Below, piece by piece: positions 1-9,806 of a stretch of 64,000 bases of DNA. The translations under genes and the position numbers were made by a program. Below the pieces are notes generated by a model. That model was not told the origin of the DNA. It was given only the letters and a program-made list of their open reading frames with translations, and searched no databases. How positions within the stretch are numbered: the first letter of the stretch is position 1; every line of letters starts with the position of its first letter. This stretch comes from Fragilariopsis cylindrus CCMP1102 (lineage: Eukaryota; Bacillariophyta; Bacillariophyceae; Bacillariales; Bacillariaceae): NCBI GenBank assembly GCA_900095095.1, contig FMBT01000291.1, forward strand, positions 124,001-188,000, in the 5' to 3' direction.

Positions 1-916
1 CAATTTCATCTTCTATTAGCATTGGATGGATGTTGTCATATATACGTTGGTGGTCTTGGAAGAATTGACGAAGAGACAGAGATGAGTATTTTAAAGAAAA
101 ATGTATCAAAACGAACATTGTGGATGGATGTGAAGCTATGTGAGGTTGCAGATCATCCCAATGAACATGTTTTGAAGTATCAGCTTTGTCACGACTTTTA
201 GCATCAATAAAGGAGCATTCAACAATAACGGTAGAATGTTGATTCAAAATTTCAGGATAATCCATGAATACTTTAGCTGTCGTATCGCCCATAAAACAAA
301 GAAATGGTTCTTCTTCAACCGTCGTAATAACTACACCATTCTTCCGTAGTTGACCAATTTCTTTACTTGGAAGTTCCTTATATTCATCCTTAAGACAACT
401 ACGTAACTTGAAAATGCTGTAACCCAAGCACGGGACGCGATGAACCATATTCAATGTACGTATTCGAAATTTAGTCCCTCCTTGTGAAAAGGTAATATCT
501 TCATCTGCTCTTAAGGGTCGTAGATCGCATTCGCCTTTCGGTTTTTCATTCGTTCCTTCTTTCTGACTATCATCTGCTTCTTCCGATAAACAGCAGTCGT
601 TCATTTCTTGATATGACTTCACGCAAGCTTTGACAAACGGTAAGCTTGCTTCTGGCAAGTATATTATAGGAGGCGATTGATCATCACTGATGAAACGACG
701 GAAAATACAATGTACATGGTCAGAATGCGTGTGGGTCAAGAAAATGATACGCGGTTTCCATTGCTGTATCATCGCCCCACAGTCAAATAACCATTTAAGT
801 TCCGGTATTGCAAATGCAGTCGCATCACCTGCTCGACTTCGTCCGACTAGTTTTGATGTACACTTTTTATTGTTGTTCTCTACAACAAAGCTAGAGGTGT
901 CAGCTAGCAGGCTCAT
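1..916 (-). CDS. tRNase Z-like metallo-beta-lactamase protein (partial, 3' end beyond window)
   Basis: Reading the minus strand from an ATG at 916 gives an open frame that runs off the left edge (about 305 residues). Near the N-terminus it has a substrate-loop-like stretch (GRSRAGDATAF) followed by FDCG and the metal-binding motif HTHSDH, the motif II of the RNase Z/ELAC family. Further on are FMGDTT (the aspartate ligand region) and an IVECSF..H.HW stretch matching the later histidine motif. Known family role: endonucleolytic removal of tRNA 3' trailers. An acidic/Lys-rich insertion lies between the HTHSDH and HRV regions. An in-frame stop precedes the ATG, supporting the start. It is divergent from the MGCC gene. 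The C-terminus is not visible, so a short tRNase Z versus a related MBL nuclease cannot be separated. Confidence 0.8.
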   Translation of the reverse strand, partial: MSLLADTSSFVVENNNKKCTSKLVGRSRAGDATAFAIPELKWLFDCGAMIQQWKPRIIFLTHTHSDHVHCIFRRFISDDQSPPIIYLPEASLPFVKACVKSYQEMNDCCLSEEADDSQKEGTNEKPKGECDLRPLRADEDITFSQGGTKFRIRTLNMVHRVPCLGYSIFKLRSCLKDEYKELPSKEIGQLRKNGVVITTVEEEPFLCFMGDTTAKVFMDYPEILNQHSTVIVECSFIDAKSRDKADTSKHVHWDDLQPHIASHPSTMFVLIHFSLKYSSLSLRQFFQDHQRIYDNIHPMLIEDEI

Positions 917-1267
917 ATTTTTTGATGTTCTCTACTCTTTCTTAATGAAGAATCTTTGTAGCTATCGCTTGATATTCTTCATGCCATCTCTAATCATAAT
1001 AGGACAATCGAATAAATGAACAATAAAAGTTGTCACCTTGTCGTCTCCACCTTGTCGTCGTAGTTATACCGCATGACAAAAAAATAGATTTTTTAAATTT
1101 AATTTTGGATTTTGACACGAAGATAAAAAAATGAAATCGAAAATAAAATAAATAATTTCCCATCTCCCCCGATTAAAATTAGATTATTATAATCTTTACC
1201 GACGACTCGACACATCATAAAAGTACGGAGACTATCATAACATATCATATCCATTACAAACGATAGA
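917..1267. promoter_or_regulatory. Divergent intergenic region between tRNase Z-like and MGCC genes
   Basis: About 350 bp between two divergently oriented start codons; AT-rich, with A/T tracts around 1078-1160. It must hold both promoters. No specific factor site was recognised. Confidence 0.4.
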
Positions 1268-2363
1268 ATGGGTTGTTGCTCCGAGGAAAGCAGTGGCAGT
1301 GGCGGTGGCTGCTGCGGTTGCGGTCAAAAACGCGAAACTAGTATGTGCATGTGTTTGTAAGTTATATCATACTATTATCTAAAAGAGTTGACAAGGAAAA
1401 ATCTGAAAAAGAGGAAGAACGAGTGGGCAACGGCGTCGATTCCTTATTTTTATAAATTACAAATTCTACATTTGACTATACGATGATGCATGTTGTTTAT
1501 CTTTTATGTACTATGCGCATAATTTCCTTTCCTTCTTTGTATCTTTCTTTTGGTACATTGCACCTGACATATGACCTCACACTCTTTTTCGTTTACGTAT
1601 TTCTTTTTTTTTCTACAAAACAAAACAAAAAAATAGACCATACAAAGACGGTTTCATGATCACTGCACAAATTATTTCTATTGTAGCATTCTTAGTTTCA
1701 TGGGTATGGTGGGTAACATTCATTGTTGGTTCAATTAGTCTGGCATTACTTCAACTTGTTTGGTGTTGTCGGCAAAGTAAAACTGGAATGTTTGTATCGG
1801 TAGGAATTTCTACGTTAGCCGGTATAACATGTACTATTGCTGGTGTTGTGATGATCGTTGTTTGGAAGGACCAAACATATTGTTCTGTTTTTACTTTAAC
1901 CGATGGTGATGATGATGATGATGATTATTATAAACAGTTTACTTATTATAATGACGACTATAATAATACTGTTTATATTGACAACTATGCAGAAGAGCGC
2001 CGCAACCGCGACTACTGCGAGGAGCAAGCTTGGGCTGTCGTTGCGTTCGTTACAGCCACATTATGGTTCTCAACGAGTGGTTTAATATTTTGTTTTGTAC
2101 GAAGTGGACGGTATGCAATTTGGGAAGAGGAAGCAAAATTACAAGGAGCTAGTGATACAACTCCTACTGCCATCGAAATGGGTGCCGTACAACATCAATA
2201 CGATGGTCATCAACAAGAACAACAAACGACGACGGAAGCAAATTCTTTCGCCACAGCTGCAACCACAGCTATAGCTACAGCTACCGATCATGACCTGACT
2301 ACGTGCAATACTGCGGATTCGTATGTTCTTCCAGATATCTCAAACAAAGTCGATAACGTGTAG
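1268..2363 (+). CDS. Tetraspan membrane protein with N-terminal MGCC acylation-like motif
   Basis: Two exons, 1268-1356 and 1637-2363; the intron starts GTAAGT and ends ATAG. Joined frame gives 271 residues. The N-terminus MGCCSEESSG fits an N-myristoylation plus palmitoylation site, and a Cys/Gly-rich head follows. About four hydrophobic segments lie at roughly residues 38-60, 62-76, 83-108 and 149-170, with an Asp/Tyr/Asn-rich loop (about 118-140) before the last. The C-terminal 90 residues are soluble and Gln/Thr-rich. I do not recognise the family; it has the look of a lineage-specific membrane protein. Exon 1 is short and would be missed without the splice call, which is supported by frame continuity and the MGCC start. 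Confidence 0.6.
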
Positions 2364-3079
2364 TAAACAAAATACAGATGTCCCCCACCCACGTCAGTGA
2401 GAGAATGAAAAAAAAAAAAAAAAAGTTTGTAATCTAACTATTGGATGGATCCGATGCCAACAGTAAAAGCACTAATAAATGCATGCCAGATTTATCGTTA
2501 TTATTTAATCGCTCAATGCACTATTACAGTACTCCTCTACTCCTCTGCACAGACTAGCACACTGCAAAGGGGGGGGGGGGGGGCAAACTACTAAAAGCAG
2601 TAATATGAGCTGACAATGTTCTTCTGTTATGACTGATCCATTAGCATCAAACAATGATTCTCTTAATTATATAATATAAAGTGCGACTTGTTGCATGACT
2701 TGTAAGCTTCTATTCTTAGCCGATTTGTTGTTCTTTATGAATCTATTAATATATCTTAATTCTACTTCCAATTGTTATCCGTCATCGATGCCTTCTCAAC
2801 TTTCTATCGTGCTGAAACGATGGACTTCCGAGCTTGAATTGGTCTAAGTGATCACTGATAAATACAAACTCATGATCATCCAGAATTGTAAGATGCGCAA
2901 GACAATTCAGTTACTTTAAAATATTAGACATATATAAGTAAAATTATTATGTTCAGTAAATAATTACAAACACATTATATCGAAAACTGGACCATCGTAA
3001 TACTACCCATTTAAATGAGTAGACAAAACACAAAAGAGATTTATCCCCTATCTCGTTGTCGTCTTCCATCAACATATAT
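2364..3079. other. Intergenic, with A17 and G15 homopolymers
   Basis: Convergent 3' ends. It contains an A tract (2408-2424) and a 15-base G run (2569-2583). No open frame or RNA gene is supported here. Confidence 0.5.
2569..2583. repeat. Poly-G tract (15 G)
   Basis: Uninterrupted run of G in an AT-rich intergenic region. Confidence 0.9.
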
Positions 3080-4552
3080 CTAAGCAACACGAACTGAAAT
3101 CATTTTAATAGGGGTGGCAGGATTATCATTACGAGTTGGAACCTTAGAGATTTTTTGACAAAGATCCATATTTTCAATCACCTGGTTGAGACATCAAAAC
3201 GCATTTTAAAATAGAAAGGATAACATATCAATCAATAAATACAATTAAAGACGTGTAAGATTTTGCCTTCTTCGTACATTTGTTGTATATCAACAAAGTA
3301 ATAATATTATGTATTTTCCAAATACTAAACGTATTGGAGTTGCACAGAAAAGAGATTTTTAGTCATGATATTATATTTACCTTTCCAAACACAGGGTGGG
3401 CAGAATCAGTCTTCTCGTTAAACCAGTCCAAGAAATCATTGTGGGCGACATTTAAAAAGAATTGGGAACCTATATATTTTCCGAGATTTAAATAATTGGT
3501 TAGAAATAATTCGTTCTACGACATAATATAAGGGTGTTCGCGTTCTTTTGAAAAAATGAGTACTGATACAGTAGCAGTATTAGTAGAGAGATATTAATTT
3601 ATCTTACCTCCAGATTCAGGTGAACCAGTGTTTGCCATACTTAAGGTGCCTGTTGGTGAGGCAAAGCAATTTGAATGAATGGATGAGAATTGTGATTGTG
3701 ATGGCTTTTTAAGTACTGTAAATACAAACATTTGCATCACTTACCAACGTGATTGGAGATTGTTTGATTTTCCTTTCCGATTTCATCTGGGATTCCACCA
3801 TCAATATTGCGTTTAATCGTTGTTCCATCACAGCTTTTGAATGAAGTATTAGAATCAGGTCCACCCATTCCTTATTATATGTAAATGTGTGTGTATATAT
3901 GAGTTTATCGGGTGTAATCCGAGTTCGAAAGAAAATTGTCGGTTAGTTTGGTACTGTGTCAACATAGCCACGACAACGAACATCATCATCATTATGTATA
4001 CATGTGTATTATATTATCTAACATATCATCGGTATCAAACATCTCTCGTCTATCTCGATGAAATAACTTTAATAAAAAATAACTTACCAGCACTAGGGCT
4101 GTTGGAGTCTACAGCATTTGGACAACCAAATTGATTCATAAAGTTTGGAATTACTCGATGAAAATGGATACCGTCATAAAATCCGGAATTAGCGAGATCG
4201 ATGAAATTTCCACATGTTATCGGCATGACATCGGTATACAGCTACGTTATGAGTGAAAGCAAGAGAGATTGGAAACTATATCCGTCAGCTGAGTTAAATA
4301 ATTACGACGACGCCACAAAAGCAAACATAGTATTTTCACGCGTACCTCGGCCTTAAAAGTCCCCATGGACGTAGTGAATGTAGCAATAGACATGGTATTT
4401 ATAGTAGTATATGATTCTAATAATTGGAAAGGAACAAAAGCGGATGTATGAACAGCACTGGCAAATAAAAGTATAATACTGTACTTAATAGGTACAACAA
4501 AACCTTGTAGGACTAATGAAAATCTTACAGAGACATGCCGATGTCGTCGCAT
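3080..4552 (-). CDS. Cyclophilin-type peptidyl-prolyl cis-trans isomerase
   Basis: Six exons on the minus strand: 4552-4346, 4241-4088, 3870-3745, 3649-3608, 3469-3381 and 3181-3080; all junctions are GT-AG and keep frame. The product (about 239 residues) has the cyclophilin order [20 protein letters not shown], the GMGGPDS loop, [13 protein letters not shown] and VFGKV, including the catalytic Arg of FHRV. The family isomerises X-Pro bonds during protein folding. The first 69 residues are an extension with a hydrophobic stretch ending HTSAFVP, which resembles a diatom plastid cleavage motif. An internal Met (MSIATF, near 4393) would give a shorter form without it. The usual QGGD segment is altered to NQFG. 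Confidence 0.85.
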
Positions 4553-4836
4553 TCATCCCTTAAAATCGCGATTGCGCGTCGTATTATCCCCAAACTATTA
4601 TTTTCCTCCCCCAGAACTAATCGAGCAAGCCCATTCACAGATCGCTAAAATAAGAAAATTATGAAAGAGGTTTGTGAAACAACAATAGACGCTAGACTAG
4701 TAACTCCATCCATCCAAGTCAACGTTCTACAATCAAAGACGATTAAAGTAGCAAATAGTTGACCCGATGGCGTTGAAGGTCAGATAAAGCTCATACCGAA
4801 ATTATCTAGAAACTATAGTAGAAGAACAAACAAATA

Positions 4837-5658
4837 ATGTCAGTCGCAACAGGATTAATGTCAGTACCAACAACATCATTGATAGACGATGATTATCAAG
4901 TAGAAGTTGGACGAGATGATGGACCAGCTTCCATTAATTCATCTGCTACGTATGGACCAACTAAGGAAGAAGATATGCGTCCACTTGTTAAACCATATTC
5001 AAAGATGAATCTTAGGGAAAAAATTGCTTTCGTCGTTGCTTGGATTACTTTCATACTGGCATTTAGTACGATGATCGTAGAGGGAAGTAAATTTGCTTTA
5101 GCATCTTGGATATTGTCTATGATTATGGGACCATATTTATATTATCAAAAAGTTGCATTAACGAACATAGCCATAATGAAGGAAACAAAGAATTCATTAG
5201 AAAGAGATGTTAGTCGTTTGAAAGGTGAAAGTACGAAATTGTCCTATATTGTTGACGAATTAGATGGTAGAGTAGAAGATTTATTAGACGTAGAAGATGC
5301 TCTTGAAATAATTTCCAATTCAGACGGTCAGTCAGTAGATGCACTTCAGCAACACATTAAGTCTAACACCGAGAAGGTAGAACATATGGATCGGTCCGTA
5401 CAAGGTCGTGTCATTGAAACATTGGTTTCTCTTATCTACCAAGAAAGTAACACCAACTCTTCAGAAGAAGATGTAGCAACAATTATACGAAATCTCAATG
5501 ATGTATCGGGACTCTACATTAACGAAGATCGATTACGACGTACCCTTAATTGTGGTAGTCCAATCGGTGAATCGATTATTGATGTATTACAGAATCTCTT
5601 AGATGAAGAAATTTCGGCAAAGAAATCTATCTTTGGAGTCGTTCCCAAAAGATCATAA
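4837..5658 (+). CDS. Membrane-anchored coiled-coil protein, unknown function
   Basis: Single-exon frame of 273 residues from ATG 4837. The N-terminal 60 residues are polar; two hydrophobic segments follow (about residues 64-82 and 86-104), then a long charged region predicted as coiled coil (about 110-200) and a helical C-terminal domain. No enzymatic motif is visible. The domain plan suggests a hairpin-anchored membrane protein with a cytosolic or stromal helical rod. The family was not recognised; conservation would need a database search. Confidence 0.65.
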   Translation: MSVATGLMSVPTTSLIDDDYQVEVGRDDGPASINSSATYGPTKEEDMRPLVKPYSKMNLREKIAFVVAWITFILAFSTMIVEGSKFALASWILSMIMGPYLYYQKVALTNIAIMKETKNSLERDVSRLKGESTKLSYIVDELDGRVEDLLDVEDALEIISNSDGQSVDALQQHIKSNTEKVEHMDRSVQGRVIETLVSLIYQESNTNSSEEDVATIIRNLNDVSGLYINEDRLRRTLNCGSPIGESIIDVLQNLLDEEISAKKSIFGVVPKRS

Positions 5659-6023
5659 AAATAGATAACAGAGAAGATTGTAATGCTTCCTTACGAAGTA
5701 ATGAGGAAGTAGTATGATAACATTAATGCTTGTATTTTTATACTAAACTATGATGAATTATATTACATAGTACATGATATTTTGTTTATATGTGGTGTCA
5801 TTAGTATGTGCTATAGCATCGCCCTCTCATTTCTTATGTCGCTGTGTCGTTGTTAAGAATGAGGTAACAAGTATTATATTATGTATTCCTGACTATCCCC
5901 AACCATAAATTGGAACCGAACACATGCCGTATGATACAGTCAGGATTAGATGAGAATGAATGCGAATGAATAGCGGGGCAGAAAATTAGGAGGAAAATAG
6001 TGTTCAATATCACCGTATCATCA
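5659..6023. other. Intergenic between convergent genes
   Basis: AT-rich spacer between two 3' ends; nothing beyond probable UTRs seen. Confidence 0.4.
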
Positions 6024-7316
6024 TCATCGTGGAGAGATTGCAACTTTTCTTCGCCGAGAAGTATCCGATTTAGCTTCGAGGATTATTCTACGCTGAGCTA
6101 AAAAGTCGAGACCGATCAACGCTGCTGGGCCATCGTAGGGAGTCACACCATCTCCAAGTATATTGCTGAAAACGGGAAGATCTCCAACGGCAATTTGGAC
6201 TGAATCCCATGGTTTCCAACTAGCTGGAGGAGATTCAAAGCCGATCGGCCTACCGGATTTTGGATCGATAATGGGATTTCCAGCATAACTTAGTCGTTTT
6301 TTGATAGTCGGCAAAGTCAAGGGTCTACCATCGATACCAAGTGCTGTAATAGTAGGACCATTGCGATATACTGGATCATTTTTAGGAGGCAATCCCAAGG
6401 CCTGCGCAGCCTTCCAATTGATACAGGTAAAAGCTGATCCGCAATCGAGAAAACCCAAAATTGGTTGGCTATTACTTTGATCTGGCGTTGTCACGCGGAT
6501 ACCGATCAGCAAACTTTCGTTAATAACGACAGCAGGAATTTCAACTAGACCAGACGTGTCGGTACCTCCCGGCTCATAAAGTCGAATGCGGTTTTTGGGA
6601 AAGTCGAAATCCACATCAAAAAGTTGTAATAATTCCATCCCCAACATACCTTCAACTGGATCATGAGTTGGGTCGATATGTTCCTGGGGGAAATTTGTAA
6701 TAACAGCTGTTAATTTTGGTAAAGCTAAGCCACTGGATCCATCTCCGATATCGATAGATGCACCCTTTAATTCCACCAAAGAATTTGCTATCGTTTTCCC
6801 TCCAGATGCGAGTGCCGTTAACTTATTACTTCCCTCATTAATTCCTAGAATACCTTGAAGATGTGGTGTAATTAATTCGGTAGTTAAACCTGAATCTACC
6901 ATAAAATCGAAAGGTCCTTTACCTTCAATCTTCATTTTCAAAGCTATATATTCTCTACCAAATCCACTCTTTGGAAGTTTGAGACGTATCATTGGCACAT
7001 CAGCTAATGCTTTCACACCCTTCGCGTCGTCAGTAGCTGCATTGCCATTAGAAGTGAAGGGTAGCATTCCGCCACCCAACAGTCCTCCTATAATGCCATG
7101 GAACTTTCTTCGAGGGACATTATTGGCGTACAACGGGCACTCAAAAGTACGAATACTTACAGTACTAGCAGTGGTGGAGAATGCGATGGGATGGTGTTTC
7201 CCATATAAATTGATTTGGGTGATGGCGAACGCATCGACGGAAAATGTAAGAGACCCATTCTTCTCTAAAAGGAATAGGAAGATCAATGATAGTACCATGA
7301 TTGGGAAAGGCTTCAT
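6024..7316 (-). CDS. Aspartic-protease-like (retropepsin-fold) protein, predicted thylakoid lumen
   Basis: Uninterrupted 430-residue frame. Residues 1-28 form a signal peptide ending SVDAF, the ASAFAP-type plastid signature. A transit-like stretch follows, then a twin Arg (RR, 69-70) before a Gly/Leu-rich hydrophobic segment ending NGNAA, like a Tat lumen signal. The mature part has two halves, each with a possible catalytic aspartate: FMVDSGLTT (DSG at 141-143) and GFLDCGSAF (DCG at 291-293), in the style of host aspartyl-protease-like proteins of plants and algae. DSG/DCG instead of DTG leaves activity uncertain. Divergent from the I29-like gene. Confidence 0.75.
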   Translation of the reverse strand: MKPFPIMVLSLIFLFLLEKNGSLTFSVDAFAITQINLYGKHHPIAFSTTASTVSIRTFECPLYANNVPRRKFHGIIGGLLGGGMLPFTSNGNAATDDAKGVKALADVPMIRLKLPKSGFGREYIALKMKIEGKGPFDFMVDSGLTTELITPHLQGILGINEGSNKLTALASGGKTIANSLVELKGASIDIGDGSSGLALPKLTAVITNFPQEHIDPTHDPVEGMLGMELLQLFDVDFDFPKNRIRLYEPGGTDTSGLVEIPAVVINESLLIGIRVTTPDQSNSQPILGFLDCGSAFTCINWKAAQALGLPPKNDPVYRNGPTITALGIDGRPLTLPTIKKRLSYAGNPIIDPKSGRPIGFESPPASWKPWDSVQIAVGDLPVFSNILGDGVTPYDGPAALIGLDFLAQRRIILEAKSDTSRRRKVAISPR

Positions 7317-7821
7317 TATTTCTTGTTGCTGCTCTGGGTTTCTTGTCTTTTTTGTGACATTTTCAGTTGTTTCTTCCTTACTGGTGTTTTAATTGATGTC
7401 TCGGAGTCGCTGTCCTCTTGTTGTTACATACACAATGGATATGAAACAATGAAATCAGAACAAATACAGATCACGACATCATCACGACTTCAAAACAAGG
7501 GGATTTATTGCAAAGATACGATACGGACAATCAGTGACTGACTCAAGATTTAGTCACGTTTGGTGGGGTTCAAATGAGAGATACATTGAACATACTATAG
7601 CATACATACCGGCGGTACGTACATACTCTTATCAATGTCATTGTGTTGGCGAGTAGAGTGCTTCACCAGAAACCATGGATACCAACATCGATCATCACAT
7701 CTCGACATCATCATCGGCAACAAAATAGGAGGAGCGACGAATGTACTGAAAGGAGGTGACACATCAAGCCTCTGGGGAACCTATTCTTTTTCAACAGAAA
7801 TTGGGACATAAAAGGAAAACG
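7317..7821. promoter_or_regulatory. Divergent intergenic region
   Basis: Spacer between the aspartic-protease-like gene and the I29-like gene; must hold both promoters. No known motif identified. Confidence 0.35.
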
Positions 7822-8988
7822 ATGGGGGCTTTTTCTATTTCAATCCACTATAAAATTTTCCTATTCGGCATTCTTTTCGCTGCAGATGCTAGCATTGTGG
7901 TAGATGCCTTCTATTCGAGAACAGCTCTACTAAGTAATCACTACAGATCTTTTCAGAGAACAGCATCATCCAACGGACTTACACTGTGGGTTCAACCACA
8001 ACCGGAATATTCTGAAAACGAAACCTTCGCCGTTGAAGATCGTATTCGTGAAGTCTATCGAGAATGGTGCCAATATTATGGAAGGCCTTACGACGAGAAA
8101 TATCTTCAGACTTTTGCATCGAATTTCATCGCAGTAGAACACTATCATCGACAAACTAAACAATCATTAGTTTTGAATGAGTTTGCTGATATGACGGAAA
8201 GAGATTACCAGCAGTATTTGGCAATGGATTCTAATGTCGATAGTATGCAGCAACCACCGAATATGGAACCATCTATTCCAATGAGTCAAACCCAGCAAGT
8301 TCGTAACAGTAACGATATTAATAATTTTGATACATCGAAAACTTCAAGCATGAATGACGTCCTCTCTGCTCTTCAGAGTACAGTTTCTTCTTTGAACACT
8401 ATGGCTCAATCGCTATCGGCAGGAACTTCGTCGTCCATCCCACCTTCTACAGAAAGAGATCAGCCGTTAGATTCATTAGTTATTGATGTGCTTGAAAAGC
8501 AAGACGTGAGTATTGCTCAATTGGAAGATTCGGTAGAAGGACTTCGCGAGATTCAAGTACAAAGTAGTGACTTGATCCAACTAGTATCACAAAATCAAAT
8601 ACAAATGACCGAAATGATGGAAGCGGTTCAGTCCGAGGTTAATTCGTTACGATCGGACAAAGAACGGTCTGAGAAGACAAATTCTGAATTGACGGAACGG
8701 ATCGATACACTAGAGGAAACTATCGCGGAATATAAGAGTATAGCCCTAGCCTTACCTCCTTCGAGAAGAACACATATATCAGAAATAACTGCAATAACAA
8801 TGGCTAAAATCAAGCCAATAGAGGCAACTATCGCGGAATATAAGAGTATCGTTTCTCCTTCGAGTAGAACGCATACATCAGAAACAAACGCAAAAACAAT
8901 GGTTGAAGTCAATCCCAACCCACGTGTAACGGCTATGGGTGAAAATACGATCATTAAAAAAAGAAAATCAATCATGAATTGGGATTAA
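7822..8988 (+). CDS. Secreted or plastid protein with I29 cathepsin-propeptide-like domain, no peptidase
   Basis: I place the start at ATG 7822 rather than 7756, because it puts a clean signal peptide (MGAFSISIHYKIFLFGILFA) first; it ends VVDAFYS. This gives 388 residues. Mature residues about 65-120 resemble the I29 propeptide of papain-like proteases (REWCQYYGRPYDE, then LNEFADMTERDY, the NxFxD-type motif). No Cys-His-Asn peptidase domain follows; instead there is a Ser/Gln-rich linker and a coiled coil (about 215-300). Near the C-terminus a segment of about 35 residues beginning ATIAEYKSI is tandemly duplicated. Stand-alone I29 proteins are known as cysteine-protease inhibitors; that role here is inference. 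Confidence 0.65.
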   Translation: MGAFSISIHYKIFLFGILFAADASIVVDAFYSRTALLSNHYRSFQRTASSNGLTLWVQPQPEYSENETFAVEDRIREVYREWCQYYGRPYDEKYLQTFASNFIAVEHYHRQTKQSLVLNEFADMTERDYQQYLAMDSNVDSMQQPPNMEPSIPMSQTQQVRNSNDINNFDTSKTSSMNDVLSALQSTVSSLNTMAQSLSAGTSSSIPPSTERDQPLDSLVIDVLEKQDVSIAQLEDSVEGLREIQVQSSDLIQLVSQNQIQMTEMMEAVQSEVNSLRSDKERSEKTNSELTERIDTLEETIAEYKSIALALPPSRRTHISEITAITMAKIKPIEATIAEYKSIVSPSSRTHTSETNAKTMVEVNPNPRVTAMGENTIIKKRKSIMNWD

Positions 8989-9194
8989 CGAACAACAATG
9001 ATTACATGTATATTTTATTCCAGTCAAAGATCAATATTGACATCATCTCGTTGCTAACTACAAGATGAGCATGGGTATGGGCGAACATTATTTTGCACGT
9101 CAGTTCTAGATCATTTACTGCAACTTATTATCCTACATCGAAACAGATAACCTCCGCTTCCTATAATATTGCTACATTAGATTAAATTATATTC

Positions 9195-9236
<42 letters not shown>

Positions 9237-9806
9237 CTTCTTTCATAAATTGGTGAGATTCATTGAGTACTAAATACTTGCTGGTATTCGTCTTCAGTTA
9301 ACTGTCATACTGATTTGAAAGGTCTAAATCAAATGGACCAGCTTCAGAAGTTGGTTTTGTTGGGGAATTTTTTGTCAAGGTGCATACGAACTAATGTAGA
9401 GCCAAATTTCGACATTTCATGCATGGGACGCCTATATGAGAGAAGAAATAAGAGTCAAATAATAGAGCATCAGCTAATACTTACTTCTGTTTATTCCACA
9501 TCTTCCAGAGTATTTTGAAACGATTAGTATGAACTTTTCCCCCTTGGTTTTTCAATTTTGAATTTGTGTTCATGACAAAAGGAGGAGGGGATTGTAATGT
9601 ACCGTATCTTATAATATTTGTTATGACCCCTGAATATATTCAATATCGACCGCGCCAGATTTTGCCACAAGCAAATATCATCATTTTCAAATTCTATTTC
9701 TCTACGTATAACTTACGTATCATCATCAGCATTGATTTGATTCTTAATAGCACCAAACAATATCTGATAGAGTAGCTGCGAAGAGCAAGGCGAGACCCAT
9801 ACGATC
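8989..9806. other. Intergenic with (CT)n(AT)n microsatellite
   Basis: No convincing coding frame; contains the microsatellite at 9195-9236 and likely the promoter of the following gene. Confidence 0.4.
9195..9236. repeat. (CT)11(AT)10 compound microsatellite
   Basis: CT dinucleotides at 9195-9216 pass directly into AT dinucleotides at 9217-9236. Confidence 0.95.

Noticed and set aside
690-1019. 109-codon plus-strand frame
   Set aside because: It is antisense to the tRNase Z-like gene, whose minus-strand frame carries clear family motifs.
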